A DNA stretch of 32,131 nt from Sulfurimicrobium sp. (GTDB lineage Bacteria > Pseudomonadota > Gammaproteobacteria > Burkholderiales > Sulfuricellaceae), in contig JAUYFW010000188.1 in assembly GCA_030690835.1 (NCBI GenBank), positions 1 through 32,131 on the forward strand, in the 5' to 3' direction. This document shows positions 9,864-18,564 of this stretch, in pieces; the first letter of the stretch is position 1, and every line of letters starts with the position of its first letter. Made by a program: the position numbers and the translations under genes. Under the pieces are notes generated by a model. The model saw nothing but the letters and a program-made list of their open reading frames with translations, was not told where the DNA came from and made no database searches.

Positions 9864-10597
9864 GGCAGCCGGTCCCGGTCCAGGCGCAGCACGGTCAACA
9901 CCAGGAAAGTCGCCGTGAACAGCAGGAAATAGCCCACATCGGCCGTATCCAGCAGGCCGCGATTGCTGCGCCCGAAATGTTGCAGCAGCGACAAGGCATG
10001 CAGCGGAGCGATTTCCTGCGACGCGATGTCGAGCAGCCACAAGCCAAGCGCGGCACCGATCCCGCTGATCGCCGCCACCGCCGGGTGGGCGGTGAGGCTG
10101 GAGAAATACAGGCCGAGGGCGGCAAGACAGGCGGCCAGCAGCACCAGGCCCAACAGGCCGACCAGCAGCAAGCCGATATCGAGCGGCCCGCCCGCCAGGA
10201 GAGCAAGCGCCATGGCCGCGGCAAGCGCGATGAGCAGGCAGAGAAACAGCCACAGGCCGAGGAATTTGCCCATCACGATGGCGCCGAGCGACAGCGGCGC
10301 GGAAAGCAGCAGCGGCAGCGTGTGGTTGCGGCGTTCCTCGGCAATCAGGCGCATCGCGAGGACCGGCGTAATCACCAGCAGAATCATGGCGGTCGCGCCG
10401 AACAGCGGGGCCACGACCATTTCCGTCACCCCGGGCGGGTTGGCGAGCTGGAGCAATTGGCCCTGTACGTTGATAAAGGCGTCCACCTGGTTGAGGAACA
10501 GCCAGGCCAGCAGCAGTTGCAACACGCCCAGGATGATCCACGCCAGCGGTGAGGCGAAGAGAATCCTGAGTTCCTTGGCGGCGATGGTGGCGATCAT
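9860..10597 (-). CDS. ABC-2 type transporter permease (GldF-like)
   Basis: A 245-residue integral membrane protein beginning MIATIAAKELRILFASPLAWIILG, with six hydrophobic segments typical of ABC-2 permeases and a cytoplasmic loop AMRLIAEERRNHTLPLLLSAPLSLGAIVMGKF containing the conserved ExRxxxTLxLLLSAP motif. Its ATG at 10597 overlaps the ATPase stop by 4 nt (ATGA), and its own stop overlaps the next gene in the same way, so the three proteins are coupled as one exporter. Confidence 0.9.
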   Translation of the reverse strand: MIATIAAKELRILFASPLAWIILGVLQLLLAWLFLNQVDAFINVQGQLLQLANPPGVTEMVVAPLFGATAMILLVITPVLAMRLIAEERRNHTLPLLLSAPLSLGAIVMGKFLGLWLFLCLLIALAAAMALALLAGGPLDIGLLLVGLLGLVLLAACLAALGLYFSSLTAHPAVAAISGIGAALGLWLLDIASQEIAPLHALSLLQHFGRSNRGLLDTADVGYFLLFTATFLVLTVLRLDRDRLP

Positions 10598-11370
10598 GGC
10601 GGGCTTTCCTGGCGCGTAAGACGGACGAACATTTCTTCCAGGCCATTGCCAGCGACTGCGCGCGGGCCATCCTCCTGCCACTGACGGCACAGGTCCGCCA
10701 TGCCGCCGCTATACACCGTGCGGCCTTGATGCAGGATCAGCACCTGGTCGCACAAAGCTTCGGCCTCGGCCAGGATATGGGTGGACAGAATCACGCCATG
10801 GGTGCGCCCCAGCGCCCCGATCAACTCGCGAATCTCGCGAATCTGCAGCGGGTCGAGGCCGGCGGTGGGCTCATCCAGAATGATCACGGACGGGTTGTGG
10901 ACGATGGCCTGGGCAATGCCCACCCGTTGCCGGTAACCCTTGGAAAGGCTGCCGATCAGCCGCTGCGCCACATCGTCCAGGCCGCAACGCCGCAGGGCCT
11001 GCCTCACCGCCGCATCCAGATCCGCCTTGGGCACGCGGTGCAGGCGCGCGGCGAAGCGCAGAAATTCGCCCACCGTCAGTTCCCGGTAGAGGGGCGGGAT
11101 TTCGGGCAGATAGCCGAGATGGGCCTTTGCCGCCTCGGGTTGCTCGCTCAAATCCACACCGCAGATTTCGACGCTGCCCGAGCTCGGCGCAAGATTGCCG
11201 CTCAACATCTGCAGGGTGGTGGATTTGCCGGCGCCATTGGGGCCGAGCAGGCCGAGCACCTCGCCGGGATGCAAATCCAGATCGAGCGCGTCGACAGCAA
11301 CCCGCGCGCCATAGCGGCAACTGAGCTGGCGCGCGCGCAGCGAAGGCAAGATGTCGGGCTGAGGGCTCAT
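10594..11370 (-). CDS. ABC transporter ATP-binding protein (GldA-like)
   Basis: A 258-residue nucleotide-binding subunit. Walker A GLLGPNGAGKSTT, Q-loop region LGYLPEIPPLYRELT, signature LSKGYRQRVGIAQAI, Walker B VIILDEPTAGLD and a switch His (LSTHIL) are all present. First gene of the four-gene exporter/mutM operon. The ATG at 11370 has no good Shine-Dalgarno (upstream is AT-rich), so the start is less certain than the identity. Confidence 0.95.
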   Translation of the reverse strand: MSPQPDILPSLRARQLSCRYGARVAVDALDLDLHPGEVLGLLGPNGAGKSTTLQMLSGNLAPSSGSVEICGVDLSEQPEAAKAHLGYLPEIPPLYRELTVGEFLRFAARLHRVPKADLDAAVRQALRRCGLDDVAQRLIGSLSKGYRQRVGIAQAIVHNPSVIILDEPTAGLDPLQIREIRELIGALGRTHGVILSTHILAEAEALCDQVLILHQGRTVYSGGMADLCRQWQEDGPRAVAGNGLEEMFVRLTRQESPP

Positions 11371-11455
11371 AAATATAACTTGGACATCCGTTCAAAGTGG
11401 CAAATTCAAGGTGTTGTGCCTATACTTGGCGGGCGTTAAGTAAAAGCAATTTTTA

Positions 11456-11564
11456 GTTTTGAATGTTCAATGTTGAATGGTGGAATGCGCTTCGCGTGTG
11501 ATCCAAATGCCGACGCGGCTTGCGTCGCACATACATTAAACGTTCAACATTGAACATTCAAAAC
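11456..11564. repeat. Long inverted repeat with 24-bp arms between divergent operons
   Basis: The left arm at 11456-11479 (GTTTTGAATGTTCAATG...) pairs with 11541-11564 over 23 of 24 positions around a 61-nt spacer. The arm itself is built of 7-base units (TTGAATG, TTCAATG, TTGAATG). The spacer holds a further small hairpin, GACGC/GCGTC. It lies in the 230-nt gap between the ABC operon and the TPR lipoprotein and could be a miniature mobile repeat. No gene is seen in it. Confidence 0.85.
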
Positions 11565-11607
11565 CGAATTACTTTGTTAATTATACTTGAGACCCCGAGC
11601 ATCCAGG

Positions 11608-13332
11608 ATGCCTACCTTGAAACTTGAACCCATTCTGCTGGCGGCGTCCCTGCTGGCCTTGTCCGCATGTGCTCCGGCGCCGCTGAAAGCCCCGCTAGCC
11701 GCTGCTCCTGCCCCTGCCGCCGAAACGAAAAAACCGCTGCTGCCGAATCAGGAGCTTAGCGCGCAGACCCTTTATCAATATCTGGTCGGCGAAGTGGCGC
11801 TGCAACGCAACCAGCCGGAACTGGCGGCCGAGGCCCTGCTGGACCTGGCGAAAACCAGCCGCGATCCGCGCCTGGCCAAGCGCGCTACCGAAACCGCGGT
11901 CCAGGGACGGCAGGCGAATCAGGCGGCCGACGCGGCAACGCTATGGCAATCGCTGGACCCGGACTCGCCCCAGGCCACCCAGGCCGCCGCCGCATTGCTC
12001 CTCAACAGCGGCCGCTTGAGCGAGTCGCGCCCTTATCTGGAAAAAATCATTGCCGGTGAAAGCGAAGGCCGCGCCAATGGCTTCCTCCACCTCAACCAGA
12101 TGCTGGCGCGGCAACGCGACCGTGGCGCAGTGCTGGAACTGGTGCGCGACCTGGCCAAGCCCTTTCCCGAGGTTGCCGAGGCCCATCTGGCGATTGCCCA
12201 GGCAGCCTGGAGTGCCGGAAAGCGCGACGAAGCACTGGCCGAATTGCGCCAAGTGGAAAGTCTGCGGCCAGGCTGGGATTCTGCCGCCCTGTTCCGCGGG
12301 CTGGTACTACAGCAAACTTCCGCCTCCGATGCGCTGGAGTTCTACCGCGCCTTTTTGCACGACTACCCCAAAGCGAAGGAAGTACGACTCGCCTACGCCC
12401 GCTTGCTGGTAGGCGAAAAGCAGTACCGCCAAGCGCGCGCCGAGTTTCAGCGCGTGATGGACGATGCGCCCAATAACCCCGACGTAAGTTTTGCCATCGG
12501 CCTGCTTGCCATGCAGGAAGGCGACCTCGAAGCCGCGGACAGCTATCTGCGGCAAGCCCTTGGCGCCGGCCATAAAGACCGCGACATGGTGCGCTTCTAC
12601 CTCGGCCAGGTTGCCGAGGAACGCAAACACATGGATGAAGCCGCGAAGTGGTACAACAGCGTGGAACAGGGGGAGCACTACATCAACGCCCGGATCCGCC
12701 ATGCCGGCCTGACCGCCAAGCAAGGCAAGCTGGACGAAGCGCGCCAGCAGTTGCAGCAGATACAGGTGCAGAACAACCAGCAACGGGCCCTGCTGATTCA
12801 GGCCGAAGCCCAATTGCTGCGCGAAGCCAGGATGTTCCAGACAGCCTTCGATGTACTGGACAAGGGCCTGGAAAAGCTGCCCAACCATCCGGAGCTGCTA
12901 TACGACCATGCCATGGCGGCGGAAAAACTGGGCAAACTCGAGGTGATGGAGAAGGACTTGCGCCACCTGATCCAGCTCAAGCCCGACAACGCCCATGCCT
13001 ACAATGCGCTGGGTTATGCCTTTGCGGAGCGCGGCACCCGCCTCGCTGAAGCACGCGAACTGCTGGAAAAAGCCACCGCCCTGGCGCCGCAAGACGCCTT
13101 CATCATGGACAGCCTGGGTTGGGTCTATTTCCGGCTCGGCCAGCACGCCAAAGCGCTTGAATTATTGCGCCACGCGCTGGAACTGAGCCGCGACCCGGAA
13201 ATCGCGGCGCATCTCGGCGAGGTGCTGTGGACACAGGGACAGCACGACGAAGCGCGCGCAGTGTGGCAGTCTGCCTTGAAACGGGCGCCGGAGAGTGAAG
13301 TTTTACGTAATGTCATGCAAAAATTCAAGTAG
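11608..13332 (+). CDS. TPR-repeat lipoprotein
   Basis: A 574-residue protein with a lipoprotein signal (PILLAASLLALSAC, lipobox LSAC) followed by an Ala/Pro linker and repeated TPR units from about residue 50 to the end, for example EVRLAYARLLVGEKQYRQARAEF, DVSFAIGLLAMQEGDLEAA and AYNALGYAFAERGTRLAEA. It would be anchored in the outer membrane as a protein-interaction scaffold. The gene overlaps lolB, and this TPR-lolB-ispE order is common in betaproteobacteria. The ATG at 11608 is preferred; an in-frame TTG at 11587 is an alternative. Exact role unknown. Confidence 0.88.
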   Translation: MPTLKLEPILLAASLLALSACAPAPLKAPLAAAPAPAAETKKPLLPNQELSAQTLYQYLVGEVALQRNQPELAAEALLDLAKTSRDPRLAKRATETAVQGRQANQAADAATLWQSLDPDSPQATQAAAALLLNSGRLSESRPYLEKIIAGESEGRANGFLHLNQMLARQRDRGAVLELVRDLAKPFPEVAEAHLAIAQAAWSAGKRDEALAELRQVESLRPGWDSAALFRGLVLQQTSASDALEFYRAFLHDYPKAKEVRLAYARLLVGEKQYRQARAEFQRVMDDAPNNPDVSFAIGLLAMQEGDLEAADSYLRQALGAGHKDRDMVRFYLGQVAEERKHMDEAAKWYNSVEQGEHYINARIRHAGLTAKQGKLDEARQQLQQIQVQNNQQRALLIQAEAQLLREARMFQTAFDVLDKGLEKLPNHPELLYDHAMAAEKLGKLEVMEKDLRHLIQLKPDNAHAYNALGYAFAERGTRLAEARELLEKATALAPQDAFIMDSLGWVYFRLGQHAKALELLRHALELSRDPEIAAHLGEVLWTQGQHDEARAVWQSALKRAPESEVLRNVMQKFK

Positions 13333-13879
13333 CTGGCTTTGGCTGCTGTGCCTGCTGCTGTTGGGGGGGTGCGCCGCGCCGCCAGTCAGGCAGATGGGAG
13401 CCGCCGTGGCGCCCGAAACATTTCAGTTGCAGGGCCGCATTGGCGTGCGCTACGGAACGGAAGGTTTTTCCGGAAATTTCAGCTGGCGGCATGGCATTCA
13501 GGACGACGAAATCCTGCTGCTCACTCCTCTGGGGCAGGCAGTGGCGCGCATCGAGCGCGATGCGACGGGCGTGAAGCTGGACACCCCGGATGGCCACTAT
13601 GCGGCGCAGGACGTGGCCGAGCTGACGCAACGCATACTGGGCTGGCGCCTGCCGCTTGACGGGATGCAATACTGGGTGACCGGACAACCGGCACCGGACG
13701 GGGTGGCAAGCATCTCCCGCGACGCATCCCTGAATATCACCCGCTTGCGGCAGCAGCAATGGGAAATCGAATATCCCGCTTATCGGGCGCAGGGCGCCTA
13801 CGTCTTGCCGGCCCGCGTCGTGATGCGCAACGGCACCCTGGAACTCAAGCTGGTGGTGGATGAATGGATCTTGCCGTGA
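13310..13879 (+). CDS. lolB: Outer-membrane lipoprotein insertion protein LolB
   Basis: LolB receives lipoproteins from LolA and inserts them into the outer membrane. The 189-residue product has its own lipoprotein signal ([15 protein letters not shown], lipobox LGGC), then the beta-barrel start [24 protein letters not shown] and the conserved [14 protein letters not shown] and [16 protein letters not shown] regions. The ATG at 13310 is chosen over an in-frame GTG at 13295; it overlaps the TPR gene by 23 nt. Seven G residues at 13363-13369 fall within the signal-peptide codons. Confidence 0.92.
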   Translation: MSCKNSSSWLWLLCLLLLGGCAAPPVRQMGAAVAPETFQLQGRIGVRYGTEGFSGNFSWRHGIQDDEILLLTPLGQAVARIERDATGVKLDTPDGHYAAQDVAELTQRILGWRLPLDGMQYWVTGQPAPDGVASISRDASLNITRLRQQQWEIEYPAYRAQGAYVLPARVVMRNGTLELKLVVDEWILP

Positions 13880-14712
13880 AAAACATCACCTATCCCGCTC
13901 CCGCGAAACTCAACCTGTTTCTCCACGTCGTGGGCCGCCGTCCGGATGGCTATCACCTGCTGCAAAGCGTGTTCCGCTTTCTCGATCACGGCGACCAATT
14001 GCACTTCAAACTGCGCCAGGACGGGCGGATAACGCGCACCACCGATCTTCCCGGCGTCCCGCAAGAAAAAGATCTGGTGGTGCGTGCCGCGCGCCTGCTG
14101 CAGGAATCGACTGGCTGCACGCTCGGCGTCGAGATTGCCGTGGAAAAACGCCTTCCCATGGGCGGCGGCCTGGGCGGGGGCAGCTCCGATGCGGCGACGG
14201 TGCTGCTGGCACTGAACCGTTTATGGCATTTGAACCTCACGCGCGCCGAATTGCAACGTCTGGGCTTGCAACTAGGCGCGGACGTGCCGGTGTTCGTTTT
14301 CGGCGAAAGCGCCTTCGCCGAGGGGGTGGGCGAACTGCTCCAGCCCGTCAGCCTGCCGCCGGCCTGGTATGTGGTTATCGTGCCCCCGGTGGCGGTGGCG
14401 ACTGCGGAGATTTTTGCAGCGCCGGAATTGACACGCGACACGACTTCGATCAAAATGTGCGACCTCTCGATAGCCCAGCTTCGCAACGACTTGCAAGCCG
14501 TGGTTTGTGCGAGGTATCCCGAAGTGGCGGAATGCCTCGACTGGCTTGAACAGTTCGGCAATGCCAGGATGACGGGGTCAGGCGCATGCGTATTCGCTGA
14601 ATTCGCCACGCAACACGAAGCGAGCCGGGCACTGGCAAGCAAACCTGCGAAATGGCAGGGTTTCGTGGCGCAAGGACTTGACCGGCATCCGCTGCGGGAT
14701 TATGCAGACTAG
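13864..14712 (+). CDS. ispE: 4-diphosphocytidyl-2-C-methyl-D-erythritol kinase IspE
   Basis: GHMP kinase that phosphorylates CDP-methylerythritol in the MEP isoprenoid pathway. In 282 residues it has the N-terminal [21 protein letters not shown] motif, the glycine-rich ATP loop [14 protein letters not shown] (about 99-112) and the C-terminal [14 protein letters not shown] motif. The ATG at 13864 overlaps the lolB stop by 16 nt. tRNA-Gln and prs follow, a standard betaproteobacterial order. Confidence 0.97.
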   Translation: MDLAVKNITYPAPAKLNLFLHVVGRRPDGYHLLQSVFRFLDHGDQLHFKLRQDGRITRTTDLPGVPQEKDLVVRAARLLQESTGCTLGVEIAVEKRLPMGGGLGGGSSDAATVLLALNRLWHLNLTRAELQRLGLQLGADVPVFVFGESAFAEGVGELLQPVSLPPAWYVVIVPPVAVATAEIFAAPELTRDTTSIKMCDLSIAQLRNDLQAVVCARYPEVAECLDWLEQFGNARMTGSGACVFAEFATQHEASRALASKPAKWQGFVAQGLDRHPLRDYAD

Positions 14713-14717
14713 ATCAT

Positions 14718-14792
14718 TGGGGAGTCGCCAAGTGGTAAGGCACCGGATTTTGATTCCGGCATTCGTAGGTTCGATCCCTACCTCCCCAGCCA
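14718..14792 (+). tRNA. tRNA-Gln (anticodon UUG)
   Basis: A complete 75-nt cloverleaf. The acceptor TGGGGAG (14718-14724) pairs with CTCCCCA (14782-14788), followed by discriminator G and encoded CCA. The anticodon stem CCGGA/TCCGG encloses loop TTTTGAT, giving anticodon TTG at 14750-14752, and the T-loop is TTCGATC. It sits 5 nt after ispE, so processing from an ispE or longer transcript is likely. No integrated element abuts it. Confidence 0.97.
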
Positions 14793-14799
14793 TACATTC

Positions 14800-14826
14800 A
14801 GGGGCGGGCATTCCGCCCCTTTGGTT
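14800..14826 (+). terminator. GC-rich hairpin after tRNA-Gln, possible terminator or attenuator before prs
   Basis: AGGGGCGG (14800-14807) pairs with CCGCCCCT (14813-14820) around GCATT, followed by TTTGG and then TTTTTA. The T-run is interrupted, so it may only reduce read-through into prs 28 nt later. Confidence 0.6.
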
Positions 14827-14853
14827 TTTATATTCGCTGAGATAGGCACCCTC

Positions 14854-15804
14854 ATGGCGTACGGCAGCATGATGGTTTTTACCGGCAACGCCAATCCACG
14901 GCTTGCCGAAGAAGTGGTCAAGCACCTCAACCTCCCACTCGGGCGCGCGGTAGTCGGGCGCTTTTCCGATGGCGAGGTGATGGTAGAGCTGATGGAACAC
15001 GTGCGCGGCAAGGATGTGTTCGTGCTGCAGTCCACCTGCATGCCCACCAACGACACCCTGATGGAAGTCATGGTGATGGTGGACGCCCTCAAGCGCGCTT
15101 CCGCCGGGCGTATCACTGCCGCCATCCCCTACTTCGGCTATGCCCGCCAGGATCGCCGTCCCCGCTCCGCGCGCGTGAGCATTACCGCCAAGGTGGTGGC
15201 CAACATGCTGCAGGGCGCCGGAGTTGACCGTCTGCTGACCATGGACCTGCACTCGGATCAGATCCAGGGATTTTTCGACATCCCGGTGGACAACATCTAC
15301 GCCTCCCCGATTTTGCTCGGCGACGTGTGGAAGCATGACCACAAGAATCTGATCGTGGTATCGCCCGACGTGGGCGGCGTGGTCCGCGCCCGCGCACTGG
15401 CGAAGCGCCTGGAATCGGATCTGGCGATTATCGACAAACGCCGCCCCAAGCCCAACGTGGCCAAGGTGATGAACATCATCGGCGATGTGTCTGGCCGCAC
15501 CTGCGTGCTGATGGACGACCTGGTCGACACCGCCAACACCCTGTGTGAAGCAGCCGCAGCCTTGAAAGACCACGGCGCGGTAAAGGTAGTGGCTTACTGC
15601 ACCCATCCGGTACTATCCGGCAGCGCGGTGGAGCGGGTGATGAATTCCCATCTGGACGAACTGGTCGTCACCGACACCATTCCGCTCCGCGAAGAAGCCA
15701 AGGCCTGCGGACGCATCCGCCAGCTTTCGGTGGCCGAACTGCTGGCCGAAACGATGCGCAGAATCAGCAACGAGGACTCGGTGAGTTCCTTGTTTATGGA
15801 ATAG
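14854..15804 (+). CDS. prs: Ribose-phosphate pyrophosphokinase
   Basis: Makes PRPP from ribose 5-phosphate and ATP for nucleotide, His and Trp synthesis. The 316-residue protein shows [14 protein letters not shown], the ATP-binding [14 protein letters not shown], the metal-binding [12 protein letters not shown], the [13 protein letters not shown] loop and the PRPP loop [13 protein letters not shown]. Start ATG 14854 ([12 protein letters not shown]) matches the usual family N-terminus; earlier in-frame sequence belongs to the tRNA terminator. The downstream neighbour rplY is conserved. Confidence 0.97.
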   Translation: MAYGSMMVFTGNANPRLAEEVVKHLNLPLGRAVVGRFSDGEVMVELMEHVRGKDVFVLQSTCMPTNDTLMEVMVMVDALKRASAGRITAAIPYFGYARQDRRPRSARVSITAKVVANMLQGAGVDRLLTMDLHSDQIQGFFDIPVDNIYASPILLGDVWKHDHKNLIVVSPDVGGVVRARALAKRLESDLAIIDKRRPKPNVAKVMNIIGDVSGRTCVLMDDLVDTANTLCEAAAALKDHGAVKVVAYCTHPVLSGSAVERVMNSHLDELVVTDTIPLREEAKACGRIRQLSVAELLAETMRRISNEDSVSSLFME

Positions 15805-15855
15805 CGGTCAGCTGTCAGCCATCAGCGGTCAGCTTGAAACTGACGGCTGACCGCT
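15803..15855. repeat. Direct and inverted AGCGGTCAGC repeats between prs and rplY
   Basis: AGCGGTCAGC occurs at 15803-15812 and 15824-15833, and its inverse GCTGACCGCT at 15846-15855. The first copy can pair over 16 positions (15803-15818 with 15840-15855, one G-U), while the second competes for the same arm. This resembles short intergenic dispersed repeats. Confidence 0.75.
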
Positions 15856-15860
15856 TGTCA

Positions 15861-15886
15861 AACCGCCTGGTCGCGGGCGGTTTTTT
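15861..15886 (+). terminator. Intrinsic terminator of prs
   Basis: AACCGCC (15861-15867) pairs with GGCGGTT (15876-15882), followed by a T-run to 15886. The rplY start is 21 nt further on, so rplY either has a promoter within this short gap or depends on read-through. Confidence 0.8.
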
Positions 15887-15906
15887 GTTAACTTTTGGAG
15901 TAAAAA

Positions 15907-16521
15907 ATGAAAACTGAATTTAACGCAACCTTGCGCACGGTGCAGGGAACGGGTGCGAGCCGCCGTCTCCGTCGTGCAGGCAAAGTACCGGCCATCGTCT
16001 ATGGCGTCGGCCAGGATGTCGCGGTGATCGAACTGGATCACAACGAAATTTACCACGCCCTGCGTCGCGAAACTTTCCACGCTTCCCTCCTCACCATGAA
16101 CCTGGGTTCCTCCAAGGAACAGGTCGTGCTGCGCGATTACCAGATGCATCCTTTCCGCCAACAGGTGTTGCACGTGGACTTCCAACGCGTGAACCAGAAC
16201 GTGAAAATGCACATGAAGGTGCCGTTCCACTTCGTCAACGCCGACCTGGCGCCGGGCGTAAAACTGACCGGTGGCACGGTGAACCACGTCATGACCGAAG
16301 CGGATGTGAGCTGCCTGCCCAAGGATCTGCCCGAATTCATTGAAGTGGACCTGGCGAACCTGGCCGCGGGCCATTCCATCCACCTGTCCGAAATCAAGCC
16401 ACCCGAGGGCGTCGAATTCGTACAACTGGTGCATGGTGACGACGCTGCCGTGGCAAACATCAAGGTACCGCGCGGCGGCGCAGCGGCTGCCGAGGGTGCT
16501 GAAGAAACAGCGGCTGCCTGA
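15907..16521 (+). CDS. rplY: 50S ribosomal protein L25/general stress protein Ctc
   Basis: 5S rRNA-binding ribosomal protein of the long TL5/CTC type, 204 residues. The N-terminal L25 domain ([33 protein letters not shown]...) runs to about residue 95, followed by the beta C-terminal domain ([32 protein letters not shown]) and an acidic Ala/Glu tail. GGAG precedes the ATG. It is flanked by terminators on both sides; pth follows in its usual partnership. Confidence 0.97.
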   Translation: MKTEFNATLRTVQGTGASRRLRRAGKVPAIVYGVGQDVAVIELDHNEIYHALRRETFHASLLTMNLGSSKEQVVLRDYQMHPFRQQVLHVDFQRVNQNVKMHMKVPFHFVNADLAPGVKLTGGTVNHVMTEADVSCLPKDLPEFIEVDLANLAAGHSIHLSEIKPPEGVEFVQLVHGDDAAVANIKVPRGGAAAAEGAEETAAA

Positions 16522-16524
16522 CCC

Positions 16525-16587
16525 TTCCCGCGCCTTGGCGCGGGAAAACAAAAAAGCCCGTCACTCCTTGATTGACGGGCTTTTTTT
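16525..16587 (+). terminator. Double hairpin terminator after rplY
   Basis: A first hairpin, TTCCCGCGCC/GGCGCGGGAA (16525-16546, two-base loop), is followed by AAAAAAGCCCGTCA (16550-16563) pairing with TGACGGGCTTTTTT (16573-16586) and a T-tract to 16587. The second hairpin is a strong intrinsic terminator and could also act on the opposite strand. Confidence 0.9.
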
Positions 16588-16620
16588 ATCAGCTTTTTTA
16601 TCAATGGAGATAAAACGCAG

Positions 16621-17205
16621 ATGCCTGGTATTCGGCTGATTGTCGGCTTAGGCAACCCCGGCCTGGAATATGAATCCACCCGCCACAACGCCGGTTTCTG
16701 GTGGGTGGAGCGCATTGCCGCCGCCCGAAAAGCCCTGTTCAACGCGGAAAGGAAATTCCATGGCCAGGCGGCACGCGCCCACCTGGACGGGCATGAAATA
16801 TGGCTGCTCAAACCGCAAACCTTCATGAACCGCAGCGGTCAGGCCGTGGGGGCGCTGGCGGGCTTCTACAAAATCGCGCCGGAAGAAATCCTCGTCGTCC
16901 ATGACGAACTGGATCTGCCTCCCGGCGATGCGCGTCTCAAAAAAGGCGGCGGCCACGGCGGCCACAATGGGCTCAAGGACATCATCGCCCATCTCGGCAC
17001 GCCCGACTTCTGGCGCCTGCGCATCGGCATAGGCCACCCTGGCGACAGAAACCAGGTGGTGGATTACGTCCTTCATCCCGCGCGCCGCGAGGAACAGGAT
17101 TTGATCGAAGCAGCCGTGGACAGGAGTCTGCCCCTGCTGCCGCACATACTGGCAGGCGACTTTTCCGCCGCCATGCTGAAACTGCATACCAAGGCAGAGA
17201 AATGA
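16621..17205 (+). CDS. pth: Peptidyl-tRNA hydrolase
   Basis: Releases tRNA from drop-off peptidyl-tRNAs. The 194-residue protein has the N-terminal [21 protein letters not shown] with the catalytic His, [44 protein letters not shown] and [20 protein letters not shown] precedes the ATG. Its TGA overlaps the next ATG by 4 nt. Confidence 0.97.
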   Translation: MPGIRLIVGLGNPGLEYESTRHNAGFWWVERIAAARKALFNAERKFHGQAARAHLDGHEIWLLKPQTFMNRSGQAVGALAGFYKIAPEEILVVHDELDLPPGDARLKKGGGHGGHNGLKDIIAHLGTPDFWRLRIGIGHPGDRNQVVDYVLHPARREEQDLIEAAVDRSLPLLPHILAGDFSAAMLKLHTKAEK

Positions 17206-17945
17206 GCAAACTGCCTCTTGAACGCATCCTGCAATCGCAAGGATTCGGCACTCGCAAGGCCTGCCGGCAACTGATCGACGGCGGTGAAGTCGCGATCGCC
17301 GGTGAGACGGTTAGCGGCCATCGCGCCGTTTTCGAAACCAGCGGCCTGGAATTCACGGTTTTCGACGAAGCGTGGGTTTACCGCGAGCATGTTTACATCG
17401 CGCTGCACAAGCCCGCCAATTTCGAATGCTCCAGAAAACCCAGCCACCACCCCGGCGTACTGTCGCTGTTACCGGAACAATTTACCTGGCGCGATGTACA
17501 GCCGGTGGGCCGCCTCGATCACGACACCACCGGGCTGTTGCTGATGTCCGATGATGGCGCCTTTATTCACGCCCAGTCCTCCCCCAAGCGACACATCCCC
17601 AAGGTCTACGTGGCCACCACGCATGAGCCGGTGACGCCCGCGCTGGTCGACCTGCTGCTGGCCGGGGTGCAATTGCACGACGAGCCCGCGCCCCTGGCAG
17701 CGTTGACCTGCCGCCAAATCGCCACGCATCAACTGGAAATCGTGCTGGAGCAGGGTAAATACCATCAGGTCAAGCGCATGCTGGCTGCCGCTGGCAATCA
17801 TTGTAGCGCCTTGCAACGCTCGGCGATCGGCGCGTTGACCCTCGAAGCGCTGGCCCTGGACGCGGGAACCTGGTGTTATCTGGACGAGGCACAACTGGCT
17901 TTGCTGATGCCCGATCCGGAACGGGTCAGACCCCCTGCAACATGA
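17202..17945 (+). CDS. RsuA/RluE-family rRNA pseudouridine synthase
   Basis: A 247-residue protein with an N-terminal S4 RNA-binding domain ([29 protein letters not shown]), then the pseudouridine synthase core with [11 protein letters not shown] and the catalytic-Asp motif [18 protein letters not shown], and [15 protein letters not shown] near the C-terminus. It isomerises a specific uridine in rRNA. The closest functional class is probably 16S Psi516 (RsuA), but RluE-type specificity cannot be excluded by eye. Coupled to pth by an ATGA overlap. Confidence 0.9.
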   Translation: MSKLPLERILQSQGFGTRKACRQLIDGGEVAIAGETVSGHRAVFETSGLEFTVFDEAWVYREHVYIALHKPANFECSRKPSHHPGVLSLLPEQFTWRDVQPVGRLDHDTTGLLLMSDDGAFIHAQSSPKRHIPKVYVATTHEPVTPALVDLLLAGVQLHDEPAPLAALTCRQIATHQLEIVLEQGKYHQVKRMLAAAGNHCSALQRSAIGALTLEALALDAGTWCYLDEAQLALLMPDPERVRPPAT

Positions 17946-17968
17946 AACACGCTCAACCGTTTAAACTA

Positions 17969-17997
17969 TTGTCTTGCCGTCACGGATCGGCTATTCT
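17969..17997 (+). promoter_or_regulatory. Candidate promoter of the Arg-Arg-rich small protein
   Basis: TTGTCT (17969-17974) and TATTCT (17992-17997) have a 17-nt spacer, about 100 bases before the ATG at 18097, leaving a fairly long 5' leader. Confidence 0.35.
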
Positions 17998-18096
17998 CAA
18001 TTCATAACAAAGAGTTGCTGGCAAGCTCCGCCACCCGCTGCTTGCCGCATGAAGCGCTCAGTCGAGCGCAGCGCTCAACCAAAAAAGGAGAAAAGC

Positions 18097-18330
18097 ATGT
18101 CGGGCAACCACAAAAATCGTACCGGCTTGGACCGACGCAAGCGCGATATCGGACCGCCAGCAGGCTGGAAGGAACGCAGGCGCAACCCCGAACGCAGATT
18201 GCCAGAAGTGGAGGAAATCTCGATCGAGGAGTTCAAGCGACTCATGTCGGCAAACAGCCCCTCAACGCCGGACCAGCCTGCCAGCGAGGAAGAAAAACTC
18301 TTCGATTGGGATGAAGTCAGGAAGTTGTAA
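18097..18330 (+). CDS. Small highly charged hypothetical protein
   Basis: A 77-residue hydrophilic protein. The N-terminal half is strongly basic with repeated Arg-Arg motifs (GLDRRKRDIGPPAGWKERRRNPERR) and the C-terminal half is acidic (EEISIEEFKRLM...SEEEKLFDWDEVRKL). There is no membrane segment or known domain. The start is the ATG at 18097, preceded by GGAG (18087-18090) after an A-run; in-frame codons upstream to 17974 lack a good site. Function not recognised. Confidence 0.75.
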   Translation: MSGNHKNRTGLDRRKRDIGPPAGWKERRRNPERRLPEVEEISIEEFKRLMSANSPSTPDQPASEEEKLFDWDEVRKL

Positions 18331-18343
18331 GCGCCGCCGCACT

Positions 18344-18372
18344 TTGGAGCAAGTGATCCGCCGCGCTATAAT
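18344..18372 (+). promoter_or_regulatory. Candidate promoter left of the Fic islet
   Basis: TTGGAG (18344-18349), a 17-nt spacer and a perfect TATAAT (18367-18372). No long gene follows; only the short frame at 18397. Its sequence resembles the promoter at 20086-20115 on the other side of the Fic gene. Confidence 0.45.
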
Positions 18373-18396
18373 TGCGGATTACCCGGAGGCGCGTTC

Positions 18397-18486
18397 ATGC
18401 GCAAGCACGGGAATTCCGCGACATCCGTGAGCGAGTTTCCTCACGCACAGAACACATATCGCAAAATAATTGTTTTGTCTTACTAA
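18397..18486 (+). CDS. Possible 29-codon open frame upstream of the Fic gene
   Basis: An ATG at 18397 preceded by GGAGG (18385-18389) begins a 29-residue frame (MRKHGNSATSVSEFPHAQNT...), ending TAA at 18484. It follows a plausible promoter. It could be a leader peptide, or the start of a gene cut by insertion of the Fic unit: its last codons fall in the AT-rich DNA that carries the Fic promoter. Coding status is uncertain. Confidence 0.25.
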   Translation: MRKHGNSATSVSEFPHAQNTYRKIIVLSY

Positions 18487-18532
18487 GGATAAAATATAAT
18501 CATTTTGTGCTGTCACAAACTATTTTGTGACA
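18462..18532 (+). promoter_or_regulatory. Promoter and palindromic operator of the Fic gene
   Basis: TTGTTT (18471-18476), an 18-nt spacer and TATAAT (18495-18500) predict initiation near 18507. Over and just after that point lies a 9-bp perfect palindrome TGTCACAAA/TTTGTGACA (18511-18519 with 18524-18532). ATTTTGTG occurs twice exactly 20 bases apart (18502, 18522), and CAAAA/TTTTG (18462-18466, 18473-18477) flanks the -35. This is the layout of a repressor-controlled promoter. Confidence 0.6.
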
Positions 18533-18564
18533 ACCGTTTCTTAATTTTGCCCCTTTACTGCCTT

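Noticed and set aside
13363-13369. Seven-G tract in lolB as a phase-variation switch
   Set aside because: The gene is in frame and essential in function, and seven bases is short for a contingency locus; noted only as a curiosity.
14718-14792. tRNA-Gln as possible attachment site of the mobile element
   Set aside because: The element's integrase is about 6.6 kb away beyond conserved genes, and no duplicate of the tRNA 3' end was seen.
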